Source of the DNA: Streptococcaceae bacterium
GTDB lineage: Bacteria; Bacillota; Bacilli; Lactobacillales; Streptococcaceae
Direction: 5' to 3'
DNA: 12,036 bases
Assembly (NCBI GenBank): GCA_031270215.1
Contig: JAISYB010000196.1
Coordinates: 1 to 12,036, forward strand
The notes under the pieces are model-generated. The model had not been told where the DNA came from, searched no databases, and saw only the letters and a list, made by a program, of their open reading frames with translations. Positions 1 to 7,319 of the stretch are shown here, piece after piece. The translations under genes and the position numbers were made by a program. Within the stretch, counting starts at the first letter, position 1, and the number at the start of each line of letters is the position of its first letter.

Positions 1-254
1 TGAGTGACTTTGATGTGATTTTTATTGTCAATCTATTTGGGGCTTGGATTAAGGAAAAGGAAGAATTATTGCTGGAGAATACGCAAGCGATTAAGTATTT
101 ATTCACTTACTTTCCAGAGGATAACGCCTTTGACTTATTTAATGAGGTTATTTCTTTTTCAACATTTGACACCGTTTTATATTCCGTTTCCCACTCACAG
201 CGAATCATGATGCTTTGGATTGCTTTGCTGCGTATTTATTTACAACATCATTAA
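1..254 (+). CDS. C-terminal end of an unidentified protein (5' partial)
   Basis: An open frame enters from the left edge (first whole codon at base 3) and ends at TAA 252-254, giving 83 residues. Internal ATGs exist, but none has a ribosome binding site, so this is the tail of a longer gene. The residues form an amphipathic, mostly helical segment rich in Phe, Leu and acidic residues and ending in LLRIYLQHH. I see no catalytic motif. It sits just upstream of a PTS sugar operon and is separated from it by a terminator-like hairpin. That position often holds the operon's regulator, for example a PRD/Mga-type or Rgg-like activator with a helical C-terminus, but this is inferred from position only. 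The family is not recognised. Confidence 0.6.
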   Translation, partial: SDFDVIFIVNLFGAWIKEKEELLLENTQAIKYLFTYFPEDNAFDLFNEVISFSTFDTVLYSVSHSQRIMMLWIALLRIYLQHH

Positions 255-262
255 TTGGCTGC

Positions 263-304
263 TAAAATCCATTTTCAAGTTTGTGAAAATGGATTTTATT
301 GCTT
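263..304 (+). terminator. Probable Rho-independent terminator of the first gene
   Basis: Bases 263-277 pair perfectly with 284-298 (15 bp) around the 6-base loop AGTTTG. The stem starts 9 bases after the stop codon. The following tract (TTGCTTT) is only moderately T-rich. Because the stem is A-rich on its left arm and T-rich on its right, it could work in both directions. The -35 box of the next operon overlaps its tail. Confidence 0.65.
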
Positions 305-327
305 TCCGCTTTTGGCGGCTCTATAAT
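299..327 (+). promoter_or_regulatory. Candidate sigma-A promoter of the PTS/GH1 operon
   Basis: A perfect -10 box TATAAT lies at 322-327, with TTGCTT at 299-304 as a -35 box 17 bp upstream. The expected start of transcription is near 334, giving a leader of about 40 nt before the celB start. The -35 box overlaps the tail of the preceding terminator. No convincing cre site or RAT antiterminator hairpin is visible between promoter and start codon. Confidence 0.65.
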
Positions 328-374
328 CTAGCTAGTTTTAATTGTTGCTATTTAAATCCAAAAAGGAGCCGTGT

Positions 375-1652
375 ATGAACAAATTAATGAACTTTGTCAA
401 TGACAAAATGATGCCGATGATGCTGAAGATTTCAACACAAAGACATTTGAGTGCTGTAAGAGATGGCTTGATTGCGACGATTCCAATCACGATTATAGGT
501 TCGATTTTTATCTTGATTGCCTATCTGCCAGCACCTCAAAGCTATGTAGATTTTTTAGCAAAACATCCTGAAGTTATGAGTAAGCTGATGATTCCATTTG
601 GTATGAGCATGAGTTTGTTTGCTATTTACTCAACCTTTTCAATTGGCTTAAGCTTAGCGAAATCCTATCAGCTTGACGGTTTAACAGGTGGAGTGACGGC
701 ATTATTTACTTTCTTAGTCTCACTGAATTTAACGACAACCGAAGCAGGCAGTAGTGTGATTATGACTGAGTATCTTGGTGGTGGCGGGATGTTTACCGGT
801 ATCTTGGCAGCTTTTTTGGCAGTAGAAATACTGCGTTTATGTAAGAAATACAAAATCACAATTAAATTACCTGAACAAGTGCCAAGTAATGTTAGTAGTA
901 GCTTTGAGGGTTTAATTCCGATAGTGATTTCAGTCTTGATTGTTTGGTTGATTGTTCACATTTTTAATTTTAATATTAACGCATTGATTAGCTCTTTAAT
1001 TACACCGCTTCTAAGCGTATCAGCTAATTCGTTATTAGGTTTGATGATTTTTGTTATTTTATCAGTTGTTATGTGGCTGTTCGGTATTCATCCTCAGATA
1101 CTGGCAACGATTATGCTACCTGTTTGGATGGTAAATGCTGAAGCAAATATGGCAGCAGCTCAAGCAGGAAATGCGATTCCAAATATTGGTGTACAGGCAT
1201 TTATCTTTACTTTTATCTGGATTGGCGGCGGTGGCGGCACGCTTTCTCTTTGTACTCTGATGTGCTTTTCAAAGTCGAAGTTTTTAAAACAATTAGGAAG
1301 ATTGAGTATTGTTCCAGGTATTTGTAATATCAATGAGCCGTTATTATTTGGCTTGCCAATTGTCTTAAATCCAGCCTTAGCCATTCCTTTTGTAATTGCG
1401 CCGATTGTTAGTACTCTAACGACTTATTTTGCCTTTACCACTGGGTTAGTGCCTGGTATGGCTTATCCATTAGCCGCGGTTTGGACAGTGCCAGGTTTAT
1501 TTGCCGGCGTGATTGCGACAGCTAGTATTAAGGCTGCCATCCTAGTCTTGATAAACTTTACAACCTCACTAGTGATTTATTACCCGTTTTATAAAGCTTA
1601 TGAAAATCGCCTTTATTCAGAAGAGCAAGGGCAAGCTGAGGTAGCGAAATGA
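375..1652 (+). CDS. celB: PTS EIIC permease, lactose/cellobiose (beta-glucoside) family
   Basis: This integral membrane permease of the phosphotransferase system carries a beta-glucoside across the membrane and releases it as the 6-phosphate. ATG 375 is preferred, giving 425 residues, because AAGGAG at 363-368 lies 6 bases upstream; the upstream TTG at 342 has no such site. The protein begins with an amphipathic helix and has about ten hydrophobic segments. It carries the family hallmarks GIH (His239) and NINEPLLFG (residues 318-326, Glu321), which in EIIC structures contact sugar or take part in phosphotransfer. Length is slightly below the family's usual 430-450. No EIIA or EIIB gene is in the window, so phosphoryl transfer must use partners encoded elsewhere. 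The stop overlaps the next start as ATGA, implying translational coupling. Exact sugar specificity cannot be read; cellobiose or an aryl-beta-glucoside is likely. Confidence 0.88.
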   Translation: MNKLMNFVNDKMMPMMLKISTQRHLSAVRDGLIATIPITIIGSIFILIAYLPAPQSYVDFLAKHPEVMSKLMIPFGMSMSLFAIYSTFSIGLSLAKSYQLDGLTGGVTALFTFLVSLNLTTTEAGSSVIMTEYLGGGGMFTGILAAFLAVEILRLCKKYKITIKLPEQVPSNVSSSFEGLIPIVISVLIVWLIVHIFNFNINALISSLITPLLSVSANSLLGLMIFVILSVVMWLFGIHPQILATIMLPVWMVNAEANMAAAQAGNAIPNIGVQAFIFTFIWIGGGGGTLSLCTLMCFSKSKFLKQLGRLSIVPGICNINEPLLFGLPIVLNPALAIPFVIAPIVSTLTTYFAFTTGLVPGMAYPLAAVWTVPGLFAGVIATASIKAAILVLINFTTSLVIYYPFYKAYENRLYSEEQGQAEVAK

Positions 1653-3082
1653 AATTACCAAAGAACCCAACTCAATTTCCCGAAAATTTCTTTTGGGGCG
1701 GTGCAGTAGCTGCCAATCAAATTGAGGGGGCATATCAAGCAGACGGAAAAGGCTTATCCGTTGCAGACATCAATCGTTTTAGAGATGATATTAATATTAG
1801 TGAAAAGGCAAATACGGAGGAAACGCTGACAGATATTTTCTTTGCAGTCAATGATCAAAAAGGAATTTATCCAAAACGTTCAGGCATAGATTTTTATCAT
1901 CATTATCAAGAGGATTTGGCTTTATTAGCAGAAAGCGGAATGAATGCCTTTAGAACCTCGATTAGTTGGGCTAGAATTTTTCCAAATGGTGATGATGAAA
2001 AACCAAACGAAGCGGGGCTACAGTTTTATGACCGATTAATTGATGAAATGATAAAAAACGGTATGGAGCCGCTAATTACTATTTCACATTACGAAATGCC
2101 GCTTAATCTAGCGATTACCTATAAAGGCTGGTCTAATCGCAAGTTGATAGATTTTTATCTACGCTTTGCAACGACACTCTTTAAACGCTATCAAGGGAAG
2201 GTTAAGTATTGGATTTTAAGCAATCAAATCAACTTAGTTACCTTTGAGTCATTTAATCATTTGGGAATCCCAAAAGACAGTGTTGATAATTTAGAAGAAG
2301 CTAAGTTTCAAGGTGTGCACAATGAATTAGTTGCTTGCGCGCAAGCGATCAAAGCTGCCAAGGCGATTGATTCAACTTATCAAATCGGAATGATGAATTG
2401 CTACAGTGCGGTTTATCCAAAATCAGCACGACCGGAGGATAATCTAGCTGCGCTGAAATTTAATCAAATCTACGAGTATTATTTTAGTGATGTCAGCGCT
2501 CGCGGTGCATATCCAAAATACATGTGGCGCTACTTTGAAGAAAATAACATTAAATTAGTGCTTGGAGAAAATGATTTGGCGGATTTGAAGCACACAGTTG
2601 ATTTTGTTTCATTTTCTTACTATTACACTCGAATGATTGGGGCGGAAAATTTAAAGCCTGAAATCAATCCCAAGCTAGAAGCAAATGAATGGGGCTGGAG
2701 CTATGATCCAATTGGTCTGAGAATTGCCTTGAATCATTACTATGACCGTTATGGCTTACCGATAATGATTACTGAAAATGGGATGGGCTTTTATGAAGAA
2801 TTAGGAGAAGACAAAACAATAAAAGACGACTATCGAATTGATTTTTTACGCTCGCATATCCAGCAAATGAAAGAAGCAATCTATGACGGTGTGGCGCTGA
2901 TTGGTTATTATCCTTGGGGGCCGATTGATTTAGTCAGCTGTTCCTCTTCAGAGATGAGTAAGCGCTACGGATTTATTTATGTTGACCTAGATGACTATGG
3001 GAACGGTACAGGGCAACGCTATAAAAAAGCAAGCTTTGATTGGTACAAGCAAGTCATCGCTTCAAATGGAGAAATACTTTAA
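1649..3082 (+). CDS. GH1 family 6-phospho-beta-glucosidase-like protein lacking the acid/base Glu
   Basis: A cytoplasmic glycoside hydrolase family 1 protein of 477 residues, full length, expected to cleave the phosphorylated sugar delivered by the EIIC encoded just upstream (4-bp overlap). The N-terminal GH1 signature is present (FFWGGAVAANQIEG, about residues 14-27), followed by SWARIFPNG and the substrate-binding SHYEMP motif. The nucleophile is intact in PIMITENG (Glu376). The C-terminal phosphate-binding loop SSSEMSKRYGF, typical of 6-phospho enzymes, is also intact. The acid/base motif, normally TFNEIN, reads LSNQIN: Gln193 (CAA) replaces the catalytic Glu. GH1 proteins with Gln here include plant myrosinases, which hydrolyse thioglucosides, so the enzyme may be altered, impaired or specialised for substrates with good leaving groups. 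The frame is otherwise undamaged, which argues against simple decay. Confidence 0.88.
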   Translation: MKLPKNPTQFPENFFWGGAVAANQIEGAYQADGKGLSVADINRFRDDINISEKANTEETLTDIFFAVNDQKGIYPKRSGIDFYHHYQEDLALLAESGMNAFRTSISWARIFPNGDDEKPNEAGLQFYDRLIDEMIKNGMEPLITISHYEMPLNLAITYKGWSNRKLIDFYLRFATTLFKRYQGKVKYWILSNQINLVTFESFNHLGIPKDSVDNLEEAKFQGVHNELVACAQAIKAAKAIDSTYQIGMMNCYSAVYPKSARPEDNLAALKFNQIYEYYFSDVSARGAYPKYMWRYFEENNIKLVLGENDLADLKHTVDFVSFSYYYTRMIGAENLKPEINPKLEANEWGWSYDPIGLRIALNHYYDRYGLPIMITENGMGFYEELGEDKTIKDDYRIDFLRSHIQQMKEAIYDGVALIGYYPWGPIDLVSCSSSEMSKRYGFIYVDLDDYGNGTGQRYKKASFDWYKQVIASNGEIL

Positions 3083-3094
3083 TTTCCAAAAGAG

Positions 3095-3127
3095 TCGTTT
3101 GGCAATAAAACGCTAAACGATTTTTTT
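3095..3127 (+). terminator. Rho-independent terminator of the PTS/GH1 operon
   Basis: Bases 3095-3103 (TCGTTTGGC) pair with 3112-3120 (GCTAAACGA), 9 bp including one G-U pair, around an 8-base loop. Seven T residues follow immediately at 3121-3127. It starts 13 bases after the GH1 stop codon. Confidence 0.88.
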
Positions 3128-3321
3128 GTTGACTAGTCCGTTAAGACACATTGCCACTAGCTTTTCCGTAAATGCCATAGGAAAGCGAAAATTTTTCGAG
3201 CATTAGCAAATATTGACAACAATTTCCTAATTGCTACGTCGTTAAATGCTGAAGCCCACCTTTTTTATGTTTGCTTATAAACAGCTAGATCCGTAACATA
3301 AGCCACTAAATTTCAAATTTA
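3128..3321. other. Noncoding stretch with two possible imperfect hairpins
   Basis: No plausible gene is seen here. Two imperfect stems can be drawn. In the first, GCTTTTCC at 3160-3167 pairs with GGAAAGC at 3180-3186 with one bulged base. In the second, AGCATTAG near 3200 pairs with CTAATTGCT near 3228-3236 with one bulge and encloses a small ATTG/CAAT stem. A T-run (TTTTTT) follows around 3261-3268. TTGACT at 3129 and TTGACA at 3213 resemble -35 boxes, but neither has a -10 box at proper spacing. I cannot assign a function; it may be an old RNA element or a remnant. Confidence 0.35.
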
Positions 3322-3330
3322 TGTTATAAT
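3322..3330 (+). promoter_or_regulatory. Extended -10 promoter of the PerM/ypi cluster
   Basis: TGTTATAAT combines the TG extended -10 element with a perfect TATAAT box at 3325-3330. No good -35 box lies 16-18 bp upstream, as is common for extended -10 promoters. Transcription would begin near 3337 and give a leader of about 80 nt. Within that leader, CTTGTTATC (3345-3353) can pair with GATAACGAG (3390-3398), 9 bp with one wobble, across a 36-base A/T-rich loop just before the ribosome binding site. Confidence 0.6.
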
Positions 3331-3417
3331 TCTTTTAAAAGTACCTTGTTATCATTGATTTGAAGCTATTTTTTTCAGTAAAATAAAAAGATAACGAGTT
3401 TCAAGAAAGAGGAGTAT

Positions 3418-4617
3418 ATGAAAAATAATAGAGAAGTAAGCAAAAAAAGTTGGTTATTTAAGCTGATTTTGGACAGCAAGGCAATATCTGGCTTTTTGAT
3501 TTTATTGCTATTTTTGCTAATTATTTTGGTTTTCACTAAGGTTGCGTATATTTTTGAACCTATTGGACAGTTCATCGCAATACTTGGTTTTCCGATTATT
3601 TTGGCAACTGTATTTTACTATTTATTCAAACCATTTATTGATTTTGCAGAAAAAAAAGGCATTTCACGACTTATTTCAACAATTATTTTATTTGTCATTT
3701 TAGTTGCTCTAATCATTTGGGGGCTGGTTGTCTTAATTCCTAATATTGAAAAACAAATTTTAAGCTTTATGAATAATGTGCCGCGATACATGCATGTCAT
3801 TGATGCTAAGGTTCGCGAATTACTTGAAAATCCGATGTATGACTCTTTGCGGCCACAGCTAGATAAATTTAGCGGTAGTATCAATCAGAAAGTCATTGAT
3901 TACGCACAGGATTTTTCAACACATGCATTTAGTGGCTTTAGCCAATTTTTAGATAGAATTACGACGATTTTAGTTGGCATTATTACTATGCCGTTCATTT
4001 TATTCTATCTTTTAAAAGACGGTGACAAGCTATTACCGTACGCTACGAGCTTTTTGCCTGTGAAATGGCGGAAGCAGACTACCAATATTTTAAGGGAAAT
4101 CGACCAACAAATTTCGTCATATATTCGTGGTCAAGTGATGATTGCAATGAGTGTTGCGGTTTTATTCATCATCGGCTTTAGCATTATCGGCTTAGATTAT
4201 ACAATAACGATTGGTATTTCGGCTGGAATTTTAAATATGATTCCATACTTAGGGTCATTTCTAGCAATGATTCCTGCGATTATTTTGGGAATTGTAGCAG
4301 GTCCTGTGATGCTGATTAAGGTAATTATCGTTTTCATCATTGAGCAAACGATTGAAGGTCGAGTAATTTCACCGCAAATTTTAGGGTCACAGCTCAAGAT
4401 TCATCCGATAACTATTATTTTTGTTCTATTAACCAGTGGCAAATTATTTGGCATTTTTGGCGTCATTGTCGGCATTCCGCTTTACGCCTCAATTAAAGTT
4501 ATCGTGACCCACTTATTTAAATGGTATCGCAGCGTTTCTAGCTTCTACTCAGACGAGGACAAAGAAATGCCAGATTTCAAGCAAATCAATGACGATATTA
4601 ACAACTCATCAATATAA
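3418..4617 (+). CDS. AI-2E/PerM-family membrane transporter
   Basis: A 399-residue multi-spanning membrane protein of the PerM/YueF (AI-2E transporter) family. Members export or permeate varied small solutes, and the substrate of any one member is rarely known; the family name does not prove autoinducer-2 transport. Recognisable blocks are two N-terminal transmembrane segments (about 24-70), a helical extracytoplasmic region (about 110-185), LLKDGDKLLP with Asp201-Gly-Asp203, GILNMIPYLGSF, and the conserved IEGRVISPQILGSQLKIHP from residue 312. The C-terminal tail is acidic and cytoplasmic. ATG 3418 is preceded by AGAGGAG ending 3 bases upstream. The next gene begins 13 bp after its stop and no terminator intervenes, so it is likely co-transcribed with the AroB-like, ypiA and ypiB genes. 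The length is normal for the family. Confidence 0.88.
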   Translation: MKNNREVSKKSWLFKLILDSKAISGFLILLLFLLIILVFTKVAYIFEPIGQFIAILGFPIILATVFYYLFKPFIDFAEKKGISRLISTIILFVILVALIIWGLVVLIPNIEKQILSFMNNVPRYMHVIDAKVRELLENPMYDSLRPQLDKFSGSINQKVIDYAQDFSTHAFSGFSQFLDRITTILVGIITMPFILFYLLKDGDKLLPYATSFLPVKWRKQTTNILREIDQQISSYIRGQVMIAMSVAVLFIIGFSIIGLDYTITIGISAGILNMIPYLGSFLAMIPAIILGIVAGPVMLIKVIIVFIIEQTIEGRVISPQILGSQLKIHPITIIFVLLTSGKLFGIFGVIVGIPLYASIKVIVTHLFKWYRSVSSFYSDEDKEMPDFKQINDDINNSSI

Positions 4618-4630
4618 AGCGAGTTTACCG

Positions 4631-5623
4631 ATGAAAATTACCTTTAATCATACTGATTTTTATTATGGAGAAACAATTTATAAAAGACTTGAAGCACTTA
4701 GTAAGCGGCGAGTAATCGTCTTTAGTGATTTAATTATTTACGAAAATTTTCAAGCGAAATTGGAAACAATGCTAGAAGCAGATTGGTTGATTGTGCCTAA
4801 AGGCTTTGAAGCATTTGAAACAATCAAAGAATTAGCCAGTTTTATTGCGAGAAAAAATGTCGCTGATTTACTGATCATCGGTCAGCCTGATTTACTTGAC
4901 TTAGGTTTGTTTGTCGCAGGTAATACAAAAATTGAAAACTGTTATCTGTTTCCAACAGGATTTGATGACTTGCCACGATTTATCAAGGGAGAAAGTACAA
5001 TATTCTCAGAGAATGCGCTTATTCTACAAAATAAAATCACACCGGCTTGGCTTGATTTTGATTTTCATTTTTTTGAAGCAAGCAATCAAGATTTATTGAG
5101 CTTATTTGTAAGACTAATTGAAATATATTATTTTGATTTAAAAAGTGATTTAAATGAGCTGTTTTTTGAATTTAGGACACGTGATGAGCTGACACACCGC
5201 AAGCTCTATACTTATGTGGGAAAAGTTGCGGAAACGGAAATTTTTAATCATGACTTTTTCTATTTTAAACGCTTATTGCTAAATGCCTTTAAGCGAATCA
5301 TGGCAGAAAAAGACATTAAAATGACGGCATTTTTAATCCATATCTATCTTCTCAAAAAGTATTTTGCCGTTGAATTTAAACTTGATAATCTGCTCAAATG
5401 GGTTAGTCATTTGGGATTTCAACTAGAAATTCCGGAAAAGTTAAGCTTGACACGACTGATTGATCAGATGATGTTGGCTTTTAACGGCAAAATGAATTTA
5501 TTCAATCCGAATACTAATCAATTGGAAACACTGGAAATCGGTGAAATCGAAGTGCTGAATGTTTTACAGGAATACAAAGAATGGATTAAAGGGGCGTTTG
5601 ATGAGCAGTCAAAAAGTAATTGA
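4631..5623 (+). CDS. Degenerate 3-dehydroquinate synthase (AroB)-like protein, probable pseudoenzyme
   Basis: A 330-residue cytoplasmic protein, somewhat shorter than AroB (about 355). The pattern suggests a decayed AroB fold. An N-terminal Rossmann-like half runs through RVIVFSD (27-33) to DLLIIGQPDLLDLGLFVAG (79-97), where AroB has its NAD-binding GGGxxGDLxGFxA, and then LFPTGFDD, where AroB has the PTT loop. The C-terminal half is all helical, with LGFQLEIPEKLSLTRLIDQM resembling the AroB tail. The cofactor glycines are largely gone. The zinc-ligand motifs (FGHTFGHAIE and LHGEAV in AroB) cannot be found, so catalysis is not expected. ATG 4631 is chosen for its position after the previous stop, but its ribosome site (GCGAG) is weak; ATG 4589 is an in-frame alternative without one. 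It overlaps ypiA by 23 bp. In Bacillus ypiA follows aro genes, which supports an aro-operon origin. Family assignment is by eye. Confidence 0.6.
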   Translation: MKITFNHTDFYYGETIYKRLEALSKRRVIVFSDLIIYENFQAKLETMLEADWLIVPKGFEAFETIKELASFIARKNVADLLIIGQPDLLDLGLFVAGNTKIENCYLFPTGFDDLPRFIKGESTIFSENALILQNKITPAWLDFDFHFFEASNQDLLSLFVRLIEIYYFDLKSDLNELFFEFRTRDELTHRKLYTYVGKVAETEIFNHDFFYFKRLLLNAFKRIMAEKDIKMTAFLIHIYLLKKYFAVEFKLDNLLKWVSHLGFQLEIPEKLSLTRLIDQMMLAFNGKMNLFNPNTNQLETLEIGEIEVLNVLQEYKEWIKGAFDEQSKSN

Positions 5624-6860
5624 TGCTATCTTGAATCAAGATTTAGCAGATGCAGAGTTGAATTTAGAAATCGCATTAAAAAATGAATCCGCCGAGTCAT
5701 TAGAATCCTTAGGGGACGCGTTGCTCCGCTTAGGTTTTATCCAATGGGCAAAACGAGTTTATCTACAGCTTAAGTCTATTTTGCCTCAGTATTTTCGACT
5801 TAATCTATCTCTTGCAGAAATTGAGATTGAGGAAGGAAACAGCGAAGTAGCATTAGCTTATTTACTGGATATTCCAAAGTCAGACGAAAGTTATATCAAT
5901 GGCTTAATGCTTCAAGCAGACTATTACGAAGATGAAGGCTTCATTGATGTTAGCGAATTAAAGCTTAAAGAAGCTGTTGAATTAACCGATGAACCACTCG
6001 TTCGTCTGGGATTAGCTGAAATACTTTTTACAGAAGGAAAATTTAAAGAAGCGATTAATCACTATGCAACGCTTGAAGCAAATGAGATTTTTAATGAAGC
6101 ACGAATTTCGATTTATGAAAGAATCGGAACATGCTATGCCTATCTTGGCAAATACGAGCATGCGATTTCATTTTATGAAAAAGCGCTTGAGGTCGAAGTT
6201 AATGGGCAGCTATTATGGGAGATGGCAAATTTATATTATTCTCTTGGTGAATTTGAGCGTGCTAATATTTATTTCAAGCAACTGCGTTTATTAGAACCGG
6301 ATTTCAATAACTACCAATATTTATATGCGAAATCTCTAGTCGAAGAAGAAATGCTGGCTGAAGCCTATGAAATGATTAAAGATGGTTTAAAAAACGATAG
6401 CTATCAAGCTAAAAATCTTCATCTTGCTTCAGAGATTACTTATCGTCTGCATTTATCTGATGAGGCTGAAGCTTACCTTTGGCAGTCATTAAAACTGGCG
6501 GATAAATATGAAGAAACTCTGACACGTTTATCAACATTATTGCTTGAAAAAGCGGATTTTATTGGGGTGAAAAATCTCTTGGCAGAGGAAAGCGAGCTAT
6601 CAAGTATCGCACTTTGGAATTTGGCTAAAGCATATCAAGCGCTAGATGATCGTAAGGCTGCATTTGAACAATATCAAGCAGCAATCGAAGATTTAAGTGA
6701 AAATCCAGATTTTTTGAAGGATTATGCCTTCTTTATCAAAGAAAATGCTTTGAAATCAAATGTGATTGAATTATTAACTAATTATTTAGCAACCAATCCA
6801 AGTGATTTTGAAATTGCAGAACTTTTAAATGCTTTTAACAATGATGAATTAGCGTATTAA
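5601..6860 (+). CDS. ypiA: TPR-repeat protein YpiA
   Basis: A 419-residue soluble protein made almost entirely of tetratricopeptide helix pairs, matching YpiA (about 423 residues in Bacillus). Clear repeats include YEHAISFYEKALEVE followed by WEMANLYYSLGEFERANIYF, and the C-terminal LWNLAKAYQALDDRKAAFEQY. TPR proteins are protein-binding scaffolds and no catalytic site is expected. ATG 5601 is chosen because AAAGGGG ends about 6 bases upstream; the in-frame ATG 5559 lies deep in the preceding gene without such a site. The start lies inside the end of the AroB-like gene (23-bp overlap), so translation is probably coupled. ypiB follows 11 bp after its stop, the same order as in Bacillus, where the pair precedes the cytochrome bc-type qcr genes. 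Here no respiratory genes follow, so the role must be different or more general. Confidence 0.85.
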   Translation: MSSQKVIDAILNQDLADAELNLEIALKNESAESLESLGDALLRLGFIQWAKRVYLQLKSILPQYFRLNLSLAEIEIEEGNSEVALAYLLDIPKSDESYINGLMLQADYYEDEGFIDVSELKLKEAVELTDEPLVRLGLAEILFTEGKFKEAINHYATLEANEIFNEARISIYERIGTCYAYLGKYEHAISFYEKALEVEVNGQLLWEMANLYYSLGEFERANIYFKQLRLLEPDFNNYQYLYAKSLVEEEMLAEAYEMIKDGLKNDSYQAKNLHLASEITYRLHLSDEAEAYLWQSLKLADKYEETLTRLSTLLLEKADFIGVKNLLAEESELSSIALWNLAKAYQALDDRKAAFEQYQAAIEDLSENPDFLKDYAFFIKENALKSNVIELLTNYLATNPSDFEIAELLNAFNNDELAY

Positions 6861-6871
6861 AGGGAGAAAAT

Positions 6872-7270
6872 GTGATAAAAGAACAGTTGATTGAAGTACG
6901 AAAAACATTTAATTTTCACAAACGTGAGCTCTATTTTATTTTGGATTATCTAATTGAACACCCAGCTATTTTGAAAAATGCGCATTTGACCAATACCCCC
7001 ATCAAGCCTTATTTGCTCATTCAAGAGGATTTACCGCAAATCGTTTTCGAGAGCTTGGAGGTTAAAATCAGTGAGGAATTACGGTTAATTGAGCATTTGA
7101 AACGACATTTTAACCAACCATTTGATTTAAAAATTGTGACCCAAAAAAACTTAGAGCAAGAAATGTTGAATTTGGAGAAATTGAAGTCACAAATTAACTT
7201 AGCGATTGATTTACAAGACGAAGCTTTATTCAATGAATTAACAGAAAAGTTACAGAATTTGACTAATTAA
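6872..7270 (+). CDS. ypiB: YpiB, UPF0302 / IDEAL-domain protein
   Basis: A 132-residue protein matching the UPF0302 family (YpiB), shorter than the 179-residue Bacillus form. The N-terminal part contains LYFILDYLIEHPAIL (about residues 20-34), characteristic of the family. The C-terminus (about 108-130, INLAIDLQDEALFNELTEKL) fits the short helical IDEAL motif. The start is GTG 6872 with AGGGAG at 6861-6866, 5 bases upstream; the ATG at 6870 would stop at once. It follows ypiA at 11 bp and is very likely co-translated with it. No terminator is seen directly after it, so the transcript could run into the downstream RNA element and end at its terminator. The molecular function is not established; a partner role with YpiA is an inference from conserved pairing. 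Confidence 0.8.
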   Translation: MIKEQLIEVRKTFNFHKRELYFILDYLIEHPAILKNAHLTNTPIKPYLLIQEDLPQIVFESLEVKISEELRLIEHLKRHFNQPFDLKIVTQKNLEQEMLNLEKLKSQINLAIDLQDEALFNELTEKLQNLTN

Positions 7271-7284
7271 CCGCCATGTTTTAT

Positions 7285-7313
7285 TTCACAAAATAGCTTA
7301 AAGATGATATGCT
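7285..7313 (+). promoter_or_regulatory. Promoter of the structured RNA upstream of dnaG
   Basis: TTCACA at 7285-7290 matches the sigma-A -35 consensus in five of six positions. Exactly 17 bp later is TATGCT (7308-7313), preceded by the extended -10 TG at 7305-7306. Transcription should begin near 7320. The next open frame with a proper ribosome site is dnaG, 240 bp further on and beyond a terminator, so this promoter mainly drives an untranslated RNA. Confidence 0.72.
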
Positions 7314-7319
7314 AGTGGT

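Noticed and set aside
342..374. TTG 342 as the start of the EIIC gene
   Set aside because: The ribosome site AAGGAG at 363-368 would fall inside the gene, and ATG 375 fits it.
668..1384. Minus-strand open frames opposite the EIIC gene
   Set aside because: They have no ribosome sites, and their composition mirrors the membrane protein on the + strand.
5447..5476. Consensus TTGACA at 5447 as a promoter for ypiA
   Set aside because: No acceptable -10 box at 16-18 bp spacing; it is within coding sequence.
5559..5600. ATG 5559 as the ypiA start
   Set aside because: It would overlap the AroB-like gene by 65 bases with no ribosome site; ATG 5601 has AAAGGGG at good spacing.
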